Source of the DNA: a virus
Length of the DNA stretch: 60,536 nucleotides
IMG/VR virus record: IMGVR_UViG_3300044648_000299
Span: 1 to 60,536 of that record
Direction: 5' to 3' (one strand)
How positions within the stretch are numbered: position 1 is the first letter of the stretch; the number at the start of each line of letters is the position of its first letter. The position numbers and the translations under genes were made by a program. The notes beneath the pieces are model-generated. The model saw only the letters and a list, made by a program, of their open reading frames with translations. It was not told the DNA's origin and did no database searches. This document shows, in pieces, positions 45,509 through 54,014 of the stretch.

Positions 45509-46129
45509 CTAGTTCTGCTTCTGGTGCTGCTTCCGGTAGATCTCCATCCCGGCCGCGACGGACGCGGTGTTGGGCGGAGTGACCGGTGCGCCCTGACCGG
45601 GCAGCGGAGCGGGAGGCGTCGGCCCAGCGGACTTCGCGGCGACGAGCGCCGCCACGGACTCCGCCTGCTGCTTCAGGGCCGCCTCGTCGGTGGCCGTGAG
45701 GAGCAGCAGGTACTCCGCGGGGATCGAGTGCTCCGCTGCCGCCTGGAGGCGCAGTCGCTGCGTCCTCTCGGTGGCCAGTGCCTCTTCCGCCGCGGTGGCG
45801 CGGGCACGCTCGCGTTCCAGCTCGGTCAGGTTCTGCTGCTCCTGCTCGGCCTTCCACCGGGCGAGCTCGTCACGTTCCCGCTCCGCCGCAGCAGCGCGTT
45901 CACGCTCGGCCTGCAACGCGCGCAGGCCAGGCTCACCGAGAGGAGCGTCGAGCGGGTCGGGTGCCGCCGGTGGCGTCGCGCCTACCGGGGGAACCGCGGG
46001 GGGAGCAGCGGGGGCCGCCGGAGCCGGCGGGGTGTCCTCGGCGCCACCAGCGATCGCGAACACGGGCCCGCGGGAGGTGTGGCCGATGATGGTGCCCGGC
46101 GCAGGCCAGGCGTGGGTGCGGTCGGGCAT
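45509..46129 (-). CDS. Scaffold protein
   Basis: A 206-residue protein. The first 75 residues are Pro/Ala-rich, followed by a long charged coiled coil (LRALQAERERAAAAERERDELARW ... LTELERERARATAAEEALATERTQR) and a helical C-terminus (NTASVAAGMEIYRKQH). This is the DUF4355-like scaffold design, located between the MuF-like protein and the decoration/capsid genes. It should guide capsid assembly and be lost on maturation. Confidence 0.82.
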   Translation of the reverse strand: MPDRTHAWPAPGTIIGHTSRGPVFAIAGGAEDTPPAPAAPAAPPAVPPVGATPPAAPDPLDAPLGEPGLRALQAERERAAAAERERDELARWKAEQEQQNLTELERERARATAAEEALATERTQRLRLQAAAEHSIPAEYLLLLTATDEAALKQQAESVAALVAAKSAGPTPPAPLPGQGAPVTPPNTASVAAGMEIYRKQHQKQN

Positions 46130-46168
46130 CGCGCCGTCTCCGTAGGGTTGGGCCCTGCGCGTCGCGCG

Positions 46169-47146
46169 TCAGAGCAGATAGCCGAACCGCCTGAGCTGCC
46201 GGAGCACCTCGGCGGCGTCCCACCCGGCCAACTCGGCCTGGCGGAAGATCTCGTCCGGCATCAGCCGGGGTGTGCGGGCGTTCGTGTACCGGCCCGTCCT
46301 GGTTACGCCCTCAGAGGCGAGGCGCTGACCGGCCAGCCCGCGGACCGTGGTCCCGGTCGTGGTGGCCTGCACCTGCTGCCCGTAGGCGGTCACCGTGGTC
46401 ATGCCCTGCTGGGCGTTGACGACCTGGCTCATGTCCGCGCCTAGTCGGATCGCCTCAGCACCGGCCTCGGTGAAAATCCGGTCCTGCTCCTCCGTAGAGA
46501 GCGACCGGAAGTAGTCCTCTGGCCGTGTCGTCCAGTCGCCGGAGTCCTCGGCAGCCGGGATGTGCAGGCAGTCGCAGTTTGGATGGCGCTTGAACGCCTT
46601 CAGGCGGTAGTAGCGTCGCCCGGCAAGGATTGCGCACCGCCCACACGACGGATGCTTCAGCATCCGCACGTAGTTCTTCGCGCTTCGCCGGGCCTGCATC
46701 CCGGTCTGCACCGCTGACCGGCCGATGTCTCGCACTCCAGCCGCCGTGACCGACTGCGCCACGAACGCGAACTGCGACAGCATCTGGGACTGCGACAAGC
46801 CGCGCGTGGTCACCGAGTTCGGCGCGTACACGAGGTTGAGCAGCCACGACCCGCCACCGTCGGTCAGGTCCGCGAACGCCTGTGGGTTGACCGCAGCCAC
46901 CGCACCGGGGTCGGCACCCTGGGCGTCCAGCACCTCGTCCAGGTAGCCGTCCGCGAGCGTCGCCGCGGCCACCTGGAGCGCGAGGAGCTGGGCTCCCATG
47001 TCGGCCACCACGTCACGCCACACCTCCGGACGCCCCCGAGCCACCCGCAAGCCCTGCGTGACCAGGGCCAACGCGGAGAGGGTGAGCTGCTTCTGTGCCG
47101 CGGAGTGAGCGAGAGCGACCTCAGCCACCCGCGGCGGCAGCACCAC
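46169..47146 (-). CDS. MuF-like minor head protein
   Basis: A 325-residue protein that follows the portal gene, overlapping it by 26 bases. Helical N-terminal region with Ala/Leu repeats, then HPSCGRCAILAGRRYYRLKAFKRHPNCDCLHIP, the Cys/His cluster of VG15/MuF-type head proteins that attach to the portal inside the capsid. The C-terminus has IFRQAELAGWDAAEVLRQLRRFGYL. It is probably ejected with DNA or helps portal incorporation. GTG start at 47146. Confidence 0.78.
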   Translation of the reverse strand: MVLPPRVAEVALAHSAAQKQLTLSALALVTQGLRVARGRPEVWRDVVADMGAQLLALQVAAATLADGYLDEVLDAQGADPGAVAAVNPQAFADLTDGGGSWLLNLVYAPNSVTTRGLSQSQMLSQFAFVAQSVTAAGVRDIGRSAVQTGMQARRSAKNYVRMLKHPSCGRCAILAGRRYYRLKAFKRHPNCDCLHIPAAEDSGDWTTRPEDYFRSLSTEEQDRIFTEAGAEAIRLGADMSQVVNAQQGMTTVTAYGQQVQATTTGTTVRGLAGQRLASEGVTRTGRYTNARTPRLMPDEIFRQAELAGWDAAEVLRQLRRFGYLL

Positions 47147-48545
47147 CCACCCCCGTCAACGCCGACCCCGTCGTTGCCGCGAGGCGCACGTTCTGGGCGA
47201 TCGCCACCGGGTTGTACTGGCGGGCTCTGCGTTCCCGCATACCGCGCTTCTCCTGCTCGGAGTAGCCGACGTCAATCCATCCCTGCTCGTCGTCGATCAG
47301 GCCCGACTGAATGCCCTTCACGGCAGCGTCCATCTTCGACGCCAGAGTCGGGGTCGCGGCGTTGCGCCACTTCGACTCCAGCCCTGCGATCTCAGCCGGG
47401 TCGTTGCCGAGGATCGTCCACACGATGCGCTGCGCCCGCTCCCACGCGCCGCCCATCCACAGCTGTCGCTTCTCGGTGCGGCGCACCAGCCGCTCCAGGG
47501 AGAAGTTGATGGACTCCGCCGACGGCGGGTTGTCGCTGGAGTAGCCCATGTAGTTCGGGGGCAGCCCGTACACCGACGCGGCGAGCGTGGCCAGCATCTT
47601 CACCGACTCGTGGAAGTTCCGCAGGTCAGAGGCGCTGAACTGGCCCAGCTTCACCTCGGGCGCTTCCGACATGCCGTCGTCGCTCTTGGCGTGCGGGACC
47701 GCCCACACATCGCCCAGGGCGACCTTCCACAGCGGGATCTCCTGGCCGTTCTCGTCGACGAAGTCCTTCTGAGAGACGCCCACCGCGTACTTGCGCGGCA
47801 CGGCGTGGTGCTCGCCGGCGGCCATCATGTTCGTCGCGAACTGGTTCGCGCCGTCCACCAGCGGCTTGATTGCCACCAAGTCGCTACGGCCGGTGCCGCG
47901 GCGTGGCTTGTTCAGCATCGGCACGATCGGGATGCTCGGCAGCGTCGGGTCCTGCGCGATCCGGTCCGCCCAATCACCCAGCTTCGTCTCGGAGACGATC
48001 TCGCCGTTCTCCAGCTCGAACGCCCGGCCAGGCAGGTACAGCGCACCGAACGTGTCCACCGACCCCGGCGCGTCGTCCTGCCACACCCGGACACCCGCGA
48101 TCGGCTGCCGGGTCCGCGGGTCGATCTCCACCGCGACCTGGTCGCAGTACTCCGTGGTCACCATCGGATAGGCGCCATCACCAGGGCCGACCATGATGAA
48201 GTGCTGCCCCGACGTCATCGCCGCCAGGTGCGCCTCGCTGGAGTACTCGTCCAGGTCGTTCGCCTGCCACGTGGCCACCAGCTCGTCGACCTGCGTGTCC
48301 CGGTCGGCCATGAGGAACGTCTCCAGGATGAGGCGTTCCTCGACCGACTCCAGCACCAGCTCAGGCCACGAGATCATCAACGCCGGGAACCGCTCGCCCT
48401 GCTCCTGGAGGATCTTCGCCACGTAGTACAGCGGCTGCTCCAGGTCGACGTACTGCCACCAGTTCACCGCCGCGGTGCGCTGAAGCATCCGCCGCACGTT
48501 CAGGCGGTAGTACCACTCCTCGGGCTTCAGGTCCGACAGCTTCAC
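47121..48545 (-). CDS. Portal protein (SPP1 gp6-like)
   Basis: A 474-residue protein. It opens with KLSDLKPEEWYYRLNVRRMLQR, has the stem region with NEKPRRGTGRSDLVAIKPLVDGAN-like wording (PMLNKPRRGTGRSDLV), the FHESVKMLATLAASVYGLPPNYMGYSSDNPPSAESINF motif typical of Gp6-family portals and a C-terminal basic crown. GTG at 48545 follows AGGAGGTCC. It forms the dodecamer through which the terminase pumps DNA. Confidence 0.92.
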   Translation of the reverse strand: MKLSDLKPEEWYYRLNVRRMLQRTAAVNWWQYVDLEQPLYYVAKILQEQGERFPALMISWPELVLESVEERLILETFLMADRDTQVDELVATWQANDLDEYSSEAHLAAMTSGQHFIMVGPGDGAYPMVTTEYCDQVAVEIDPRTRQPIAGVRVWQDDAPGSVDTFGALYLPGRAFELENGEIVSETKLGDWADRIAQDPTLPSIPIVPMLNKPRRGTGRSDLVAIKPLVDGANQFATNMMAAGEHHAVPRKYAVGVSQKDFVDENGQEIPLWKVALGDVWAVPHAKSDDGMSEAPEVKLGQFSASDLRNFHESVKMLATLAASVYGLPPNYMGYSSDNPPSAESINFSLERLVRRTEKRQLWMGGAWERAQRIVWTILGNDPAEIAGLESKWRNAATPTLASKMDAAVKGIQSGLIDDEQGWIDVGYSEQEKRGMRERRARQYNPVAIAQNVRLAATTGSALTGVGGAAAAGG

Positions 48546-48554
48546 GCGGACCTC

Positions 48555-50225
48555 CTACCTGCGAGAAGAGACCACCACGCGCCGCTGCGAGGTGTCGTCG
48601 TCGGTCGCGCCGGCCAGACGCGCATCGGACCGGGCCTCGTGCGCGAGGACCGAGCACACCGCAAGGTCGATCTTCTGGTGCTCCGAGGGCTTGCCCAGGC
48701 CGTACCGCTCACCCGGCTTCGCCACCCTCCGGGCGTTGCCCACGTGGATACCGGTGACCTTGCAGTCGTCGTGGGTGATGACCAGAGGCAGGTCAGCGAC
48801 GAACCGCTTCAGCGACTCGTGCATCTGCACCGGCCGGTTCGTCTCCCACTTGATCACCCGCTTCTCGCCGTACTGCAACTGCCAGCCCTCGATCTCCGTC
48901 TTCCACTCGCGCACGTCGCAGTACATCCGCAGCACGCGGTAGGTCGACATCAGGTGGTCCAGGGCCGCCGCGACCTCCAGCCGGGGGATCTCGCTCGAGA
49001 ACTTGGTCGGATCCCAGATCGTCGGCTGGTCGTCCGGGCCGAACGTCGGCGTGAACTGGAAGCCGTCCAGCGTCTCTGCCCGGATCGCCGTCCAGTCCCC
49101 GGTATCGCTGCCGTCGAAGCCCAGGCAGATCTTCGTCTTCGCCGGGACGATCCGCGGCGGCAACCCCAGAGCCCTGCGGCCCCGGCTGTCCCACAGCCCG
49201 TCCTTGAGCCAAGACCCAGTACCCGACGTGCAGCGATTGCCGTAGAACCGCTCCGCCTGCGCCGGGTCCTTCTCCGCGATCTCCGCCGCCTCGGCCTCGA
49301 TCGCGTCCAGGTCGATGTGCCCGCCACGCTCCCGCAGCGAGTTGCCGTACACGTAGCGGTGGATCTGCGCCCGCTCCCGCTTGTTCCTGTACGACAGGTG
49401 CTTCGGCGCCTGCGGGTGATACCGGAACACGTCCTTCGACGTCGACTCCGCCGTCTGCTGCGCGACGCTGTTCTCCGCCGGGTCGTAGGCGTTCGTCGTC
49501 TCCTCGGCCCGGCCACCCATGCCCGACAAGCCGCGGCGCTGCGTCGACGCCACCTTGTCCATCTTGTTCGACACCGTCCAGATGCCGACCTCGTCCTGCG
49601 GCACGAACGTCACACGCTGCCCCAGCCGGGACTGCGCCGACGACGTCACCGTGTCGATCCGCCCGCCGTTCGGGAGTCGGATGAACTCCTCACCCGTGCG
49701 CGGGATGACCTCCGACAGCGGACCCTTCTCGATCATCGGCCGCAGCGCGTCGTAGACGTTGTCCGTCTGCTCCTCGGAGAACGCCGTGATCTGGATCAGC
49801 GGAGTCGGCCACGGCATCCCCATCGGCTCGCCCGGCTCGTACTCGTAGATCCAGCCACAACCGCAACCGTGGTGGCGGCAGTCGTAGACCTCCCCGCCCT
49901 TCGCCCATCCGGCGAACAGCGCAGGACCCACACCCTCCAGGCACACGTGCGCCGCCGTGTACGGCCCCTTGCCCGCCTTCTGCGGTAGCACGATCTGCGA
50001 CCGCCGGTAGTAGAACGCCGGCGCCAGGATCGGATTGGACGGCACCCACAGCGCCGTGGGCTTGACCCGGTAGAAGTTCGCCAAGCACCAGGCCTGCCAG
50101 TCGATCAGCTCGAACGGCTCGCCTTGCCGGAACCCGTCCGGGATGACGCAGTGGTGCTCCGTCCAGTCCAGTGCGACGAACAGCGTGGGGAAGTCGACGA
50201 CGAACGGATCAGGCGCCGTCGCCAT
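48555..50225 (-). CDS. terL: Terminase large subunit
   Basis: A 556-residue packaging motor. ATPase: a Walker A variant QKAGKGP at about 82-88, Walker B VTFVPQDE at 205-212 with catalytic E212. Nuclease: aspartates in CLGFDGSDTGDW, the MYCDVREWKTEIEGW region and HQKIDLAVCSVL near the C-terminus. A Cys/His insert (CRHHGCGCGW, 116-125) inside the ATPase part looks like a zinc site and is common in actinophage terminases of this type. ATG at 50225 overlaps the small-subunit gene by 17 bases. Headful packaging would fit the circular assembly, but this is not shown. Confidence 0.93.
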   Translation of the reverse strand: MATAPDPFVVDFPTLFVALDWTEHHCVIPDGFRQGEPFELIDWQAWCLANFYRVKPTALWVPSNPILAPAFYYRRSQIVLPQKAGKGPYTAAHVCLEGVGPALFAGWAKGGEVYDCRHHGCGCGWIYEYEPGEPMGMPWPTPLIQITAFSEEQTDNVYDALRPMIEKGPLSEVIPRTGEEFIRLPNGGRIDTVTSSAQSRLGQRVTFVPQDEVGIWTVSNKMDKVASTQRRGLSGMGGRAEETTNAYDPAENSVAQQTAESTSKDVFRYHPQAPKHLSYRNKRERAQIHRYVYGNSLRERGGHIDLDAIEAEAAEIAEKDPAQAERFYGNRCTSGTGSWLKDGLWDSRGRRALGLPPRIVPAKTKICLGFDGSDTGDWTAIRAETLDGFQFTPTFGPDDQPTIWDPTKFSSEIPRLEVAAALDHLMSTYRVLRMYCDVREWKTEIEGWQLQYGEKRVIKWETNRPVQMHESLKRFVADLPLVITHDDCKVTGIHVGNARRVAKPGERYGLGKPSEHQKIDLAVCSVLAHEARSDARLAGATDDDTSQRRVVVSSRR

Positions 50226-50667
50226 CGACGACCTTGAACCTCTCGCGCGCCGACCTGCGTGCCGCGGGCGGCTTCACGGACGGAGACGAGTCAGCAGCAG
50301 CCTCGATCCGCCAGCGGTTCGCCCGCATCCCCGGAGTGGACAGCCCGAGTGAGTCGCCCATCTGCCTCACCAGCGTCCCGACCGTGACCTTCGACTCGGG
50401 CTTCTCCGCCTCGACCAGGCGTCGCACGTACAGTGCGACCTCGTGCTCCTGGTGGAAGCGGGCCCACATGAACGCCTGCGGCTTCGCCCACAGCTCCGTC
50501 CACAACGCCAGCTCCCGCTCGTCCGCATCGGTCAGCGGCCACTGCGGCGCGGGAACCTGCCGGCCCGCCGCAGGCAGGACGGTCCACTCGCCGGCGTCGC
50601 GTTCCCGTGCGAGCGCGTTCGGGTCCGGCGGTGGGCCGGACCGGGTGCGTGCTCCGCCCTTGGGCAT
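50209..50667 (-). CDS. terS: Terminase small subunit
   Basis: A 152-residue protein. ATG at 50667 is preferred over the GTG at 50676, which would lie in the ribosome site GGAAGGTG. It starts MPKGGARTRSGPPPDPNALARERDAGEWTVLP, a signature of actinophage small terminases, with a central helical oligomerisation part and a C-terminal ARRSARERFKVVDGDGA tail. It would bind pac DNA and load the large subunit. The upstream gap of 220 bases may hold the late promoter and pac site. Confidence 0.82.
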   Translation of the reverse strand: MPKGGARTRSGPPPDPNALARERDAGEWTVLPAAGRQVPAPQWPLTDADERELALWTELWAKPQAFMWARFHQEHEVALYVRRLVEAEKPESKVTVGTLVRQMGDSLGLSTPGMRANRWRIEAAADSSPSVKPPAARRSARERFKVVDGDGA

Positions 50668-50676
50668 GGTGATCAC

Positions 50677-50887
50677 CTTCCATCAGCCGCATCGCGCGGC
50701 GTCCGGGAAGCTCGGGGCGTCGCGCCGTCGAGCCGGAAGTTCTGAAGCCGCCGCACCGGCGAGACGCCTTGCTCACGGCGGGGCGTCGGGGGTGGGGGGA
50801 GGGGGCACCCCCTGGGGTGCAGGTCAGGGGGGTGATCGACCGGGTTGGTTGATCATCTGGAGGGGGTTGCGGGACGCCCGGTGATGA
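50677..50887. other. Gap before the terminase, with hairpin
   Basis: No gene is visible in this 211-base region. It contains a GCACCCC-CT-GGGGTGC hairpin (50805-50820), G-rich runs and TGATCA-type palindromes near 50850 and 50884-50891. It may contain the packaging site or a late promoter. Confidence 0.5.
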
Positions 50888-51139
50888 TCACGTGATGTGG
50901 TCGAGGTGGTCGTTGGTCCAGCGCTCCTGCATCAGCGCGGCGTGGTGTGTGCGGTCCCCGTGTGGTGCGTCGCGGTAGCCGTCGAGGTCGACGTGCTTGG
51001 TCCGCTGTGCTTGGAGGATGCGGGCGAGGGTGGATGCGTGGACCCAGTCGCGTCGCCGCAGTCCGTGCTTGCGTGCGTACCGTCGGGCTGCGCGCTTGGT
51101 GGGTGCGCAGATGACGGTGATGGTGCGCTTGCTGCTCAC
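50888..51139 (-). CDS. Hypothetical basic protein, 83 residues
   Basis: GTG at 51139 coupled to the upstream gene. The first half is strongly basic (APTKRAARRYARKHGLRRRDWVHASTLARILQAQR), suggesting DNA or RNA binding; the rest is polar with many His and Asp. Placed between the HNH gene and the terminase, it may take part in packaging, but no family was recognised. Confidence 0.6.
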   Translation of the reverse strand: MSSKRTITVICAPTKRAARRYARKHGLRRRDWVHASTLARILQAQRTKHVDLDGYRDAPHGDRTHHAALMQERWTNDHLDHIT

Positions 51140-51321
51140 GTGCGATCAGCGGCCTGGTCCGGCTCCTTGGCCAGACGGATGAGTCCCTTGCTGCGCATCC
51201 ATGCCCAGACGAAGCCCAGTCTGGAAGTCACCGGGGTCTCGTCGAACCACTGTGGTGTGAGCAGCGGGATTGGCCAGAAGCGGTAGGCCCACCACTCGCC
51301 TCGGTACTGATCACGGGCCAT
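51136..51321 (-). CDS. Hypothetical Trp-rich protein, 61 residues
   Basis: ATG at 51321. Six tryptophans in 61 residues (GEWWAYRFWPIPLLTPQWFDETP ... FVWAWMRSKG). Soluble but aromatic, unassigned. It follows the HNH gene by one base. Confidence 0.55.
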   Translation of the reverse strand: MARDQYRGEWWAYRFWPIPLLTPQWFDETPVTSRLGFVWAWMRSKGLIRLAKEPDQAADRT

Positions 51322-51322
51322 G

Positions 51323-51649
51323 TCAGCGCGCTCCCTTCCTGCTGTTGCAGGATCGACAGAGCGCTTGCAGTTCGGCCGATGGTCGCCCGGTGTGGGACAC
51401 GGGGATGACGTCGTCGGCGACGAGGTCGGTGGCTTCGTGTGCGGGGCGTTGCCAGCCGGGGCACCAGTTGCCGTGCTGTGCCCGGTGTCGACGCACCACG
51501 GCTGCTCTGCGTTTCCGCTCTGCGTGGGTGCGAGCGATCTTGGTGGGGACGGTGCGGTGCTGGCGTCTGCTGGTCTCGCGCCGGTGTTGGTCGCACTGGC
51601 CGCGGTCGACGAGTTCGGGGCAGCCGGGGGTGGAGCAGACACCAGCCAC
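51323..51649 (-). CDS. HNH endonuclease near the terminase
   Basis: A 108-residue protein, GTG at 51649. An N-terminal zinc pair (CSTPGCPEL) and CDQH, a basic helix (RKRRAAVVRRHRAQHGNWCPGWQ), then VADDVIPVSHTGRPSAELQALCRSCNSRKGAR with the HNH catalytic His and the closing CRSCNSRK. HNH proteins next to terminases are needed for specific end cutting in HK97-like phages. This one may do so, although it lies three genes upstream of terL. Confidence 0.85.
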   Translation of the reverse strand: MAGVCSTPGCPELVDRGQCDQHRRETSRRQHRTVPTKIARTHAERKRRAAVVRRHRAQHGNWCPGWQRPAHEATDLVADDVIPVSHTGRPSAELQALCRSCNSRKGAR

Positions 51650-51659
51650 GGCGCACCTC

Positions 51660-51848
51660 CTACTGCTCGTGCCGCTCTCGCCCGTCGAGGCTGTGGTGCA
51701 CGACCAGCCAGCTGTCCCCTCCCCGTGTGCGGGGGACGTGTTCGACGGTGGGTATGCACACGCAGTCGTCGCCGTCGTGCGTGATGAGGTCGTTGACGGG
51801 CAGGACTTCGGTGCCGTGGTCGGTGTTCTGTGCGAGCCACGTGGTCAT
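51660..51848 (-). CDS. Hypothetical protein, 62 residues
   Basis: ATG overlapping the fibre gene stop (ATGA). A beta-rich chain (TEVLPVNDLITHDGDDCVCIPTVEHVP) with a CVC pair. Unassigned; part of the transcript that leads into the terminase genes. Confidence 0.55.
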   Translation of the reverse strand: MTTWLAQNTDHGTEVLPVNDLITHDGDDCVCIPTVEHVPRTRGGDSWLVVHHSLDGRERHEQ

Positions 51849-52927
51849 CGGTGGTTCCTGACCTGCCACCGGAACGGGTAGGCGCTGCTGTAGTAGAGCT
51901 TGCCGCTGGTTCCGGTGGTGCGGATGGCGAGGACGACGTGGACCTGGCCGTCGGTGTCGATCAGGTCGGGGGTGACGGTGGCTGCGGCGTACCAGCCGGT
52001 GGGGCGCAGGCCGGGGTAGAGCGCGGGGTCGCCTTCGGGGCTGGGTGTGCTGGTCTCGGTGGAGCCGAACCACACGAGCGCGCCGTCAACGGTGATGGCG
52101 ATCTCGTAGAAGCTGTCGTTGTCGGCGAGGCTGAGCCACCCGCCTTGGATTTGGAGTTCGTCGCCGGGCTGCGCGTCGATGGCGAGTTCTCCGACGGGCG
52201 CGTACTGCTGCCACACGCCACCCGTGTTGGGGAGGTTGTCGCCGGCAGGGGTGCCGGTGGTGACGCGGGCGCGGACTTGGTGGCTGCGGTACTGGGGGTG
52301 CGGGTCGGCGGCCTGCGCGTGGGCGGTGAGTGCGTCGCCGAGTTCGGTGGTGGTGACGAGGTCGACGAGGGCGAGGGGCTGGACGTAGCGCGCGTCACCG
52401 CGGGTCTGTGTCAGGTAGTGGGGGTGGTCGTCGTCGGTGAGGCCGGTGAGCTGACCGTGGTCGGTGGTGCCGCCTCCGGTGCTGCTGGCGCCGCCTGTTT
52501 CGAGGTTGTCGAGGCGGGCGTCGATGGCGGCGAGTGCGGTGTCGAGGCCGGTGATCTCGGCGATCTGGTGGAGGTGGCCGAGGAGCGCGAAGAACTCGAC
52601 CTGTGCTGCTGCGGCGGCGGCGCGGTAGGTGTCGGCGAAGTGCAGTTCGCCGTCTCCGGCTGTGACGGTGAGGAGGTAGACGTCCTTCAGCACGTCGGTG
52701 TCGATGCGGACGACGTAGTGCCAGGCCGCGGCGGGCAGGACGATGTTGAACGCACCGGCGGTGAGGGTGGCGGTGAGGGGCCGGTCGGGGCCGATGACGA
52801 CGTTGTTGGTGGCGTCGTAGAGCGGTTGGGACAGGGTGAAGGTGAGGGTTCCGGTGGCGGGGTTTCCGTCGGGTCCGAGGATGGTGCCGGTGTAGGTGCG
52901 GGTGGTGATGGCGGGCGGGAAGGGCAC
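51845..52927 (-). CDS. Tail fibre/collar-type adhesin
   Basis: A 360-residue protein. GTG at 52927 follows GGGAGG. The N-terminal 130 residues form a carboxypeptidase-like beta fold (TRTYTGTILGPDGNPATGTLTF) used as fibre anchors, then a helix (IAEITGLDTALAAIDARLDNLET), then the fibre-type repeat HGQLTGLTDDDHPHYLTQTRGDARY, and a C-terminal jelly-roll-like part (GELAIDAQPGDELQIQGGWLSLADNDSFYEIAI) that may bind sugar. It lies upstream of the terminase, apart from the other tail genes, so it could be added cargo or a head fibre. Confidence 0.7.
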   Translation of the reverse strand: MPFPPAITTRTYTGTILGPDGNPATGTLTFTLSQPLYDATNNVVIGPDRPLTATLTAGAFNIVLPAAAWHYVVRIDTDVLKDVYLLTVTAGDGELHFADTYRAAAAAAQVEFFALLGHLHQIAEITGLDTALAAIDARLDNLETGGASSTGGGTTDHGQLTGLTDDDHPHYLTQTRGDARYVQPLALVDLVTTTELGDALTAHAQAADPHPQYRSHQVRARVTTGTPAGDNLPNTGGVWQQYAPVGELAIDAQPGDELQIQGGWLSLADNDSFYEIAITVDGALVWFGSTETSTPSPEGDPALYPGLRPTGWYAAATVTPDLIDTDGQVHVVLAIRTTGTSGKLYYSSAYPFRWQVRNHR

Positions 52928-52953
52928 CTGTACCTCCCGGTTGGTGTTCGCGG

Positions 52954-52985
52954 GCCCGGCCAGGTACCGCCGTGCCTGGCCGGGC
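52954..52985 (-). promoter_or_regulatory. Leader hairpin of the fibre gene
   Basis: Perfect 11-bp arms GCCCGGCCAGG (52954-52964) and 52975-52985 with a 10-base loop lie 26 bases before the GTG at 52927. They may be a terminator of an upstream transcript or a control stem for translation. Confidence 0.55.
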
Positions 52986-53232
52986 GCCGCGCTCGACCTG
53001 CCCCCCGCAGGGCAGGGAGTGGGTCCCGGCGCTGCGCGGTGCGCCGGGGTTGGGTGGTCAGGGCCTGGCCGTGTTCTGGTCCGTGTTCGGGAGGGACTGG
53101 TTCCAGTTCGTGCGGCCCTGACCGGTCTGTGGATGCGACGAAGCCCCCGTGACCGTGTGGTCTGCGGGGGCTTCGGATGCATCGCGCGTTGGGGACAGTT
53201 CACCAACATCGACAAGATAGCTTCGCTGCTGG
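52986..53232. other. Intergenic region before the late genes
   Basis: No supported gene lies between the leader hairpin and the exoribonuclease-like gene (247 bases). It holds the terminator at 53139-53175 and, presumably, a leftward promoter for the fibre-terminase transcript, for which I find no clear -35/-10 boxes. Confidence 0.5.
53139..53175 (-). terminator. Terminator of the 57.5-53.2 kb operon
   Basis: Perfect 11-bp arms CGAAGCCCCCG (53139-53149) and 53165-53175, located 58 bases beyond the leftward stop at 53233. Confidence 0.75.
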
Positions 53233-53814
53233 TCAGTGCGCAAGTGGACGCGGTCGGGGCGTGTTGGCCTTGGTGTTCAGGTAGGCGCGCTTGACGGCGT
53301 TGTGGCGGGCGTCGGCGAGGGCGTTGTGGTGGCCGTCGGGCTGCTGCGGGAGTTCGTCCCACGGCACGCCGAGTCGGAGCGCTTCCTGCTGGATGTCGCA
53401 CGTGAACATCGGTATCCCCTCGGGGAGGTCGATCATGCGTCCCCAGAGCTGGCAGAGGGCGACGTGGTCGTACGCGCCGTAGTCAGCCCACAGGACCGGT
53501 CGCCCGGCGGCGAGGAGGAACGCCTCGACCTCGGCGGCGATCCGGGCGCGCGGCTTCACCAACCCGCTGTTGTAGTCGAACAACCAGCTCTGGGGCATGT
53601 GGTTGTTCCAGTCGCCGTACGGCTTCGGCAGCGACGGGACGACGTTGTCCATGAGCCACTGGTTCTTGCGGATGCGGCGCTCCAGCTTGCCCCTGGTCGC
53701 GTCGCGGCTGATGGCGTAGTACTCGCGGCCGTCGTCGGCGACGATCCCGATCGAGATCAGCTCGATGGTGCGGCCGTCCTCCAGGAACTCCAGGTCGTAG
53801 TCGTACTCGGTCAC
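53233..53814 (-). CDS. DEDD-type 3'-5' exoribonuclease-like protein (Rv2179c family)
   Basis: A 193-residue protein starting YDYDLEFLEDGRTIELISIGIVADDGREYYAIS, where the early Asp/Glu replaces the usual D-x-E of motif I (FLE/D-x-E), followed by VLWADYGAYDHVALCQ (motif II) and the late HNALADARHNAVKRAYL (motif III H-x4-D). This is the signature of the Rv2179c/polyadenylate-specific exoribonuclease group of the RNase H fold. GTG at 53814, coupled to the HTH gene. A phage copy could degrade or edit host RNA after infection. Confidence 0.85.
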   Translation of the reverse strand: MTEYDYDLEFLEDGRTIELISIGIVADDGREYYAISRDATRGKLERRIRKNQWLMDNVVPSLPKPYGDWNNHMPQSWLFDYNSGLVKPRARIAAEVEAFLLAAGRPVLWADYGAYDHVALCQLWGRMIDLPEGIPMFTCDIQQEALRLGVPWDELPQQPDGHHNALADARHNAVKRAYLNTKANTPRPRPLAH

Positions 53815-54014
53815 GATGCCTCCTGGTGGGCGTGCGGTGGGTGAAGCCGGTCGTAGGTGGCTTGGGCTTCGTTGAGGTCCCAGAGTCGTGCGCGGGCGGT
53901 GCCGTAGGGGGTCCAGTGGTTGAGGCTGGCCCATCTGGCGATGGTGCCCTTGGAGACGCCGTAGGCGAACGCGACGGTCTCGACGTCGACCAGCCTCTTC
54001 CGCTGCTTGATCAC
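53811..54014 (-). CDS. Small HTH protein (MerR-like)
   Basis: A 67-residue protein with a MerR/AlpA-type HTH: VDVETVAFAYGVSKGTIARWASLNHWTPYG. GTG at 54014 overlaps the upstream stop and its own stop overlaps the exoribonuclease start. A likely local regulator or DNA-binding accessory. Confidence 0.65.
   Translation of the reverse strand: MIKQRKRLVDVETVAFAYGVSKGTIARWASLNHWTPYGTARARLWDLNEAQATYDRLHPPHAHQEAS

Noticed and set aside
47610-49988. A 792-codon plus-strand open frame opposite the portal and terminase genes
   Set aside because: It is the antisense of two well-recognised genes, is Arg/His/Pro/Val-rich as GC-rich shadows are, and has no ribosome site or domain.
51830-53152. A 440-codon Gly/Val-rich plus-strand frame opposite the fibre gene
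   Set aside because: It is antisense of a beta-rich protein gene, and its poly-Gly/Val composition is a typical GC-skew artefact.
53058-53243. A 61-codon minus-strand frame between the exoribonuclease-like gene and the fibre gene
   Set aside because: It runs through the terminator at 53139-53175 and lacks a ribosome site and any recognisable feature.
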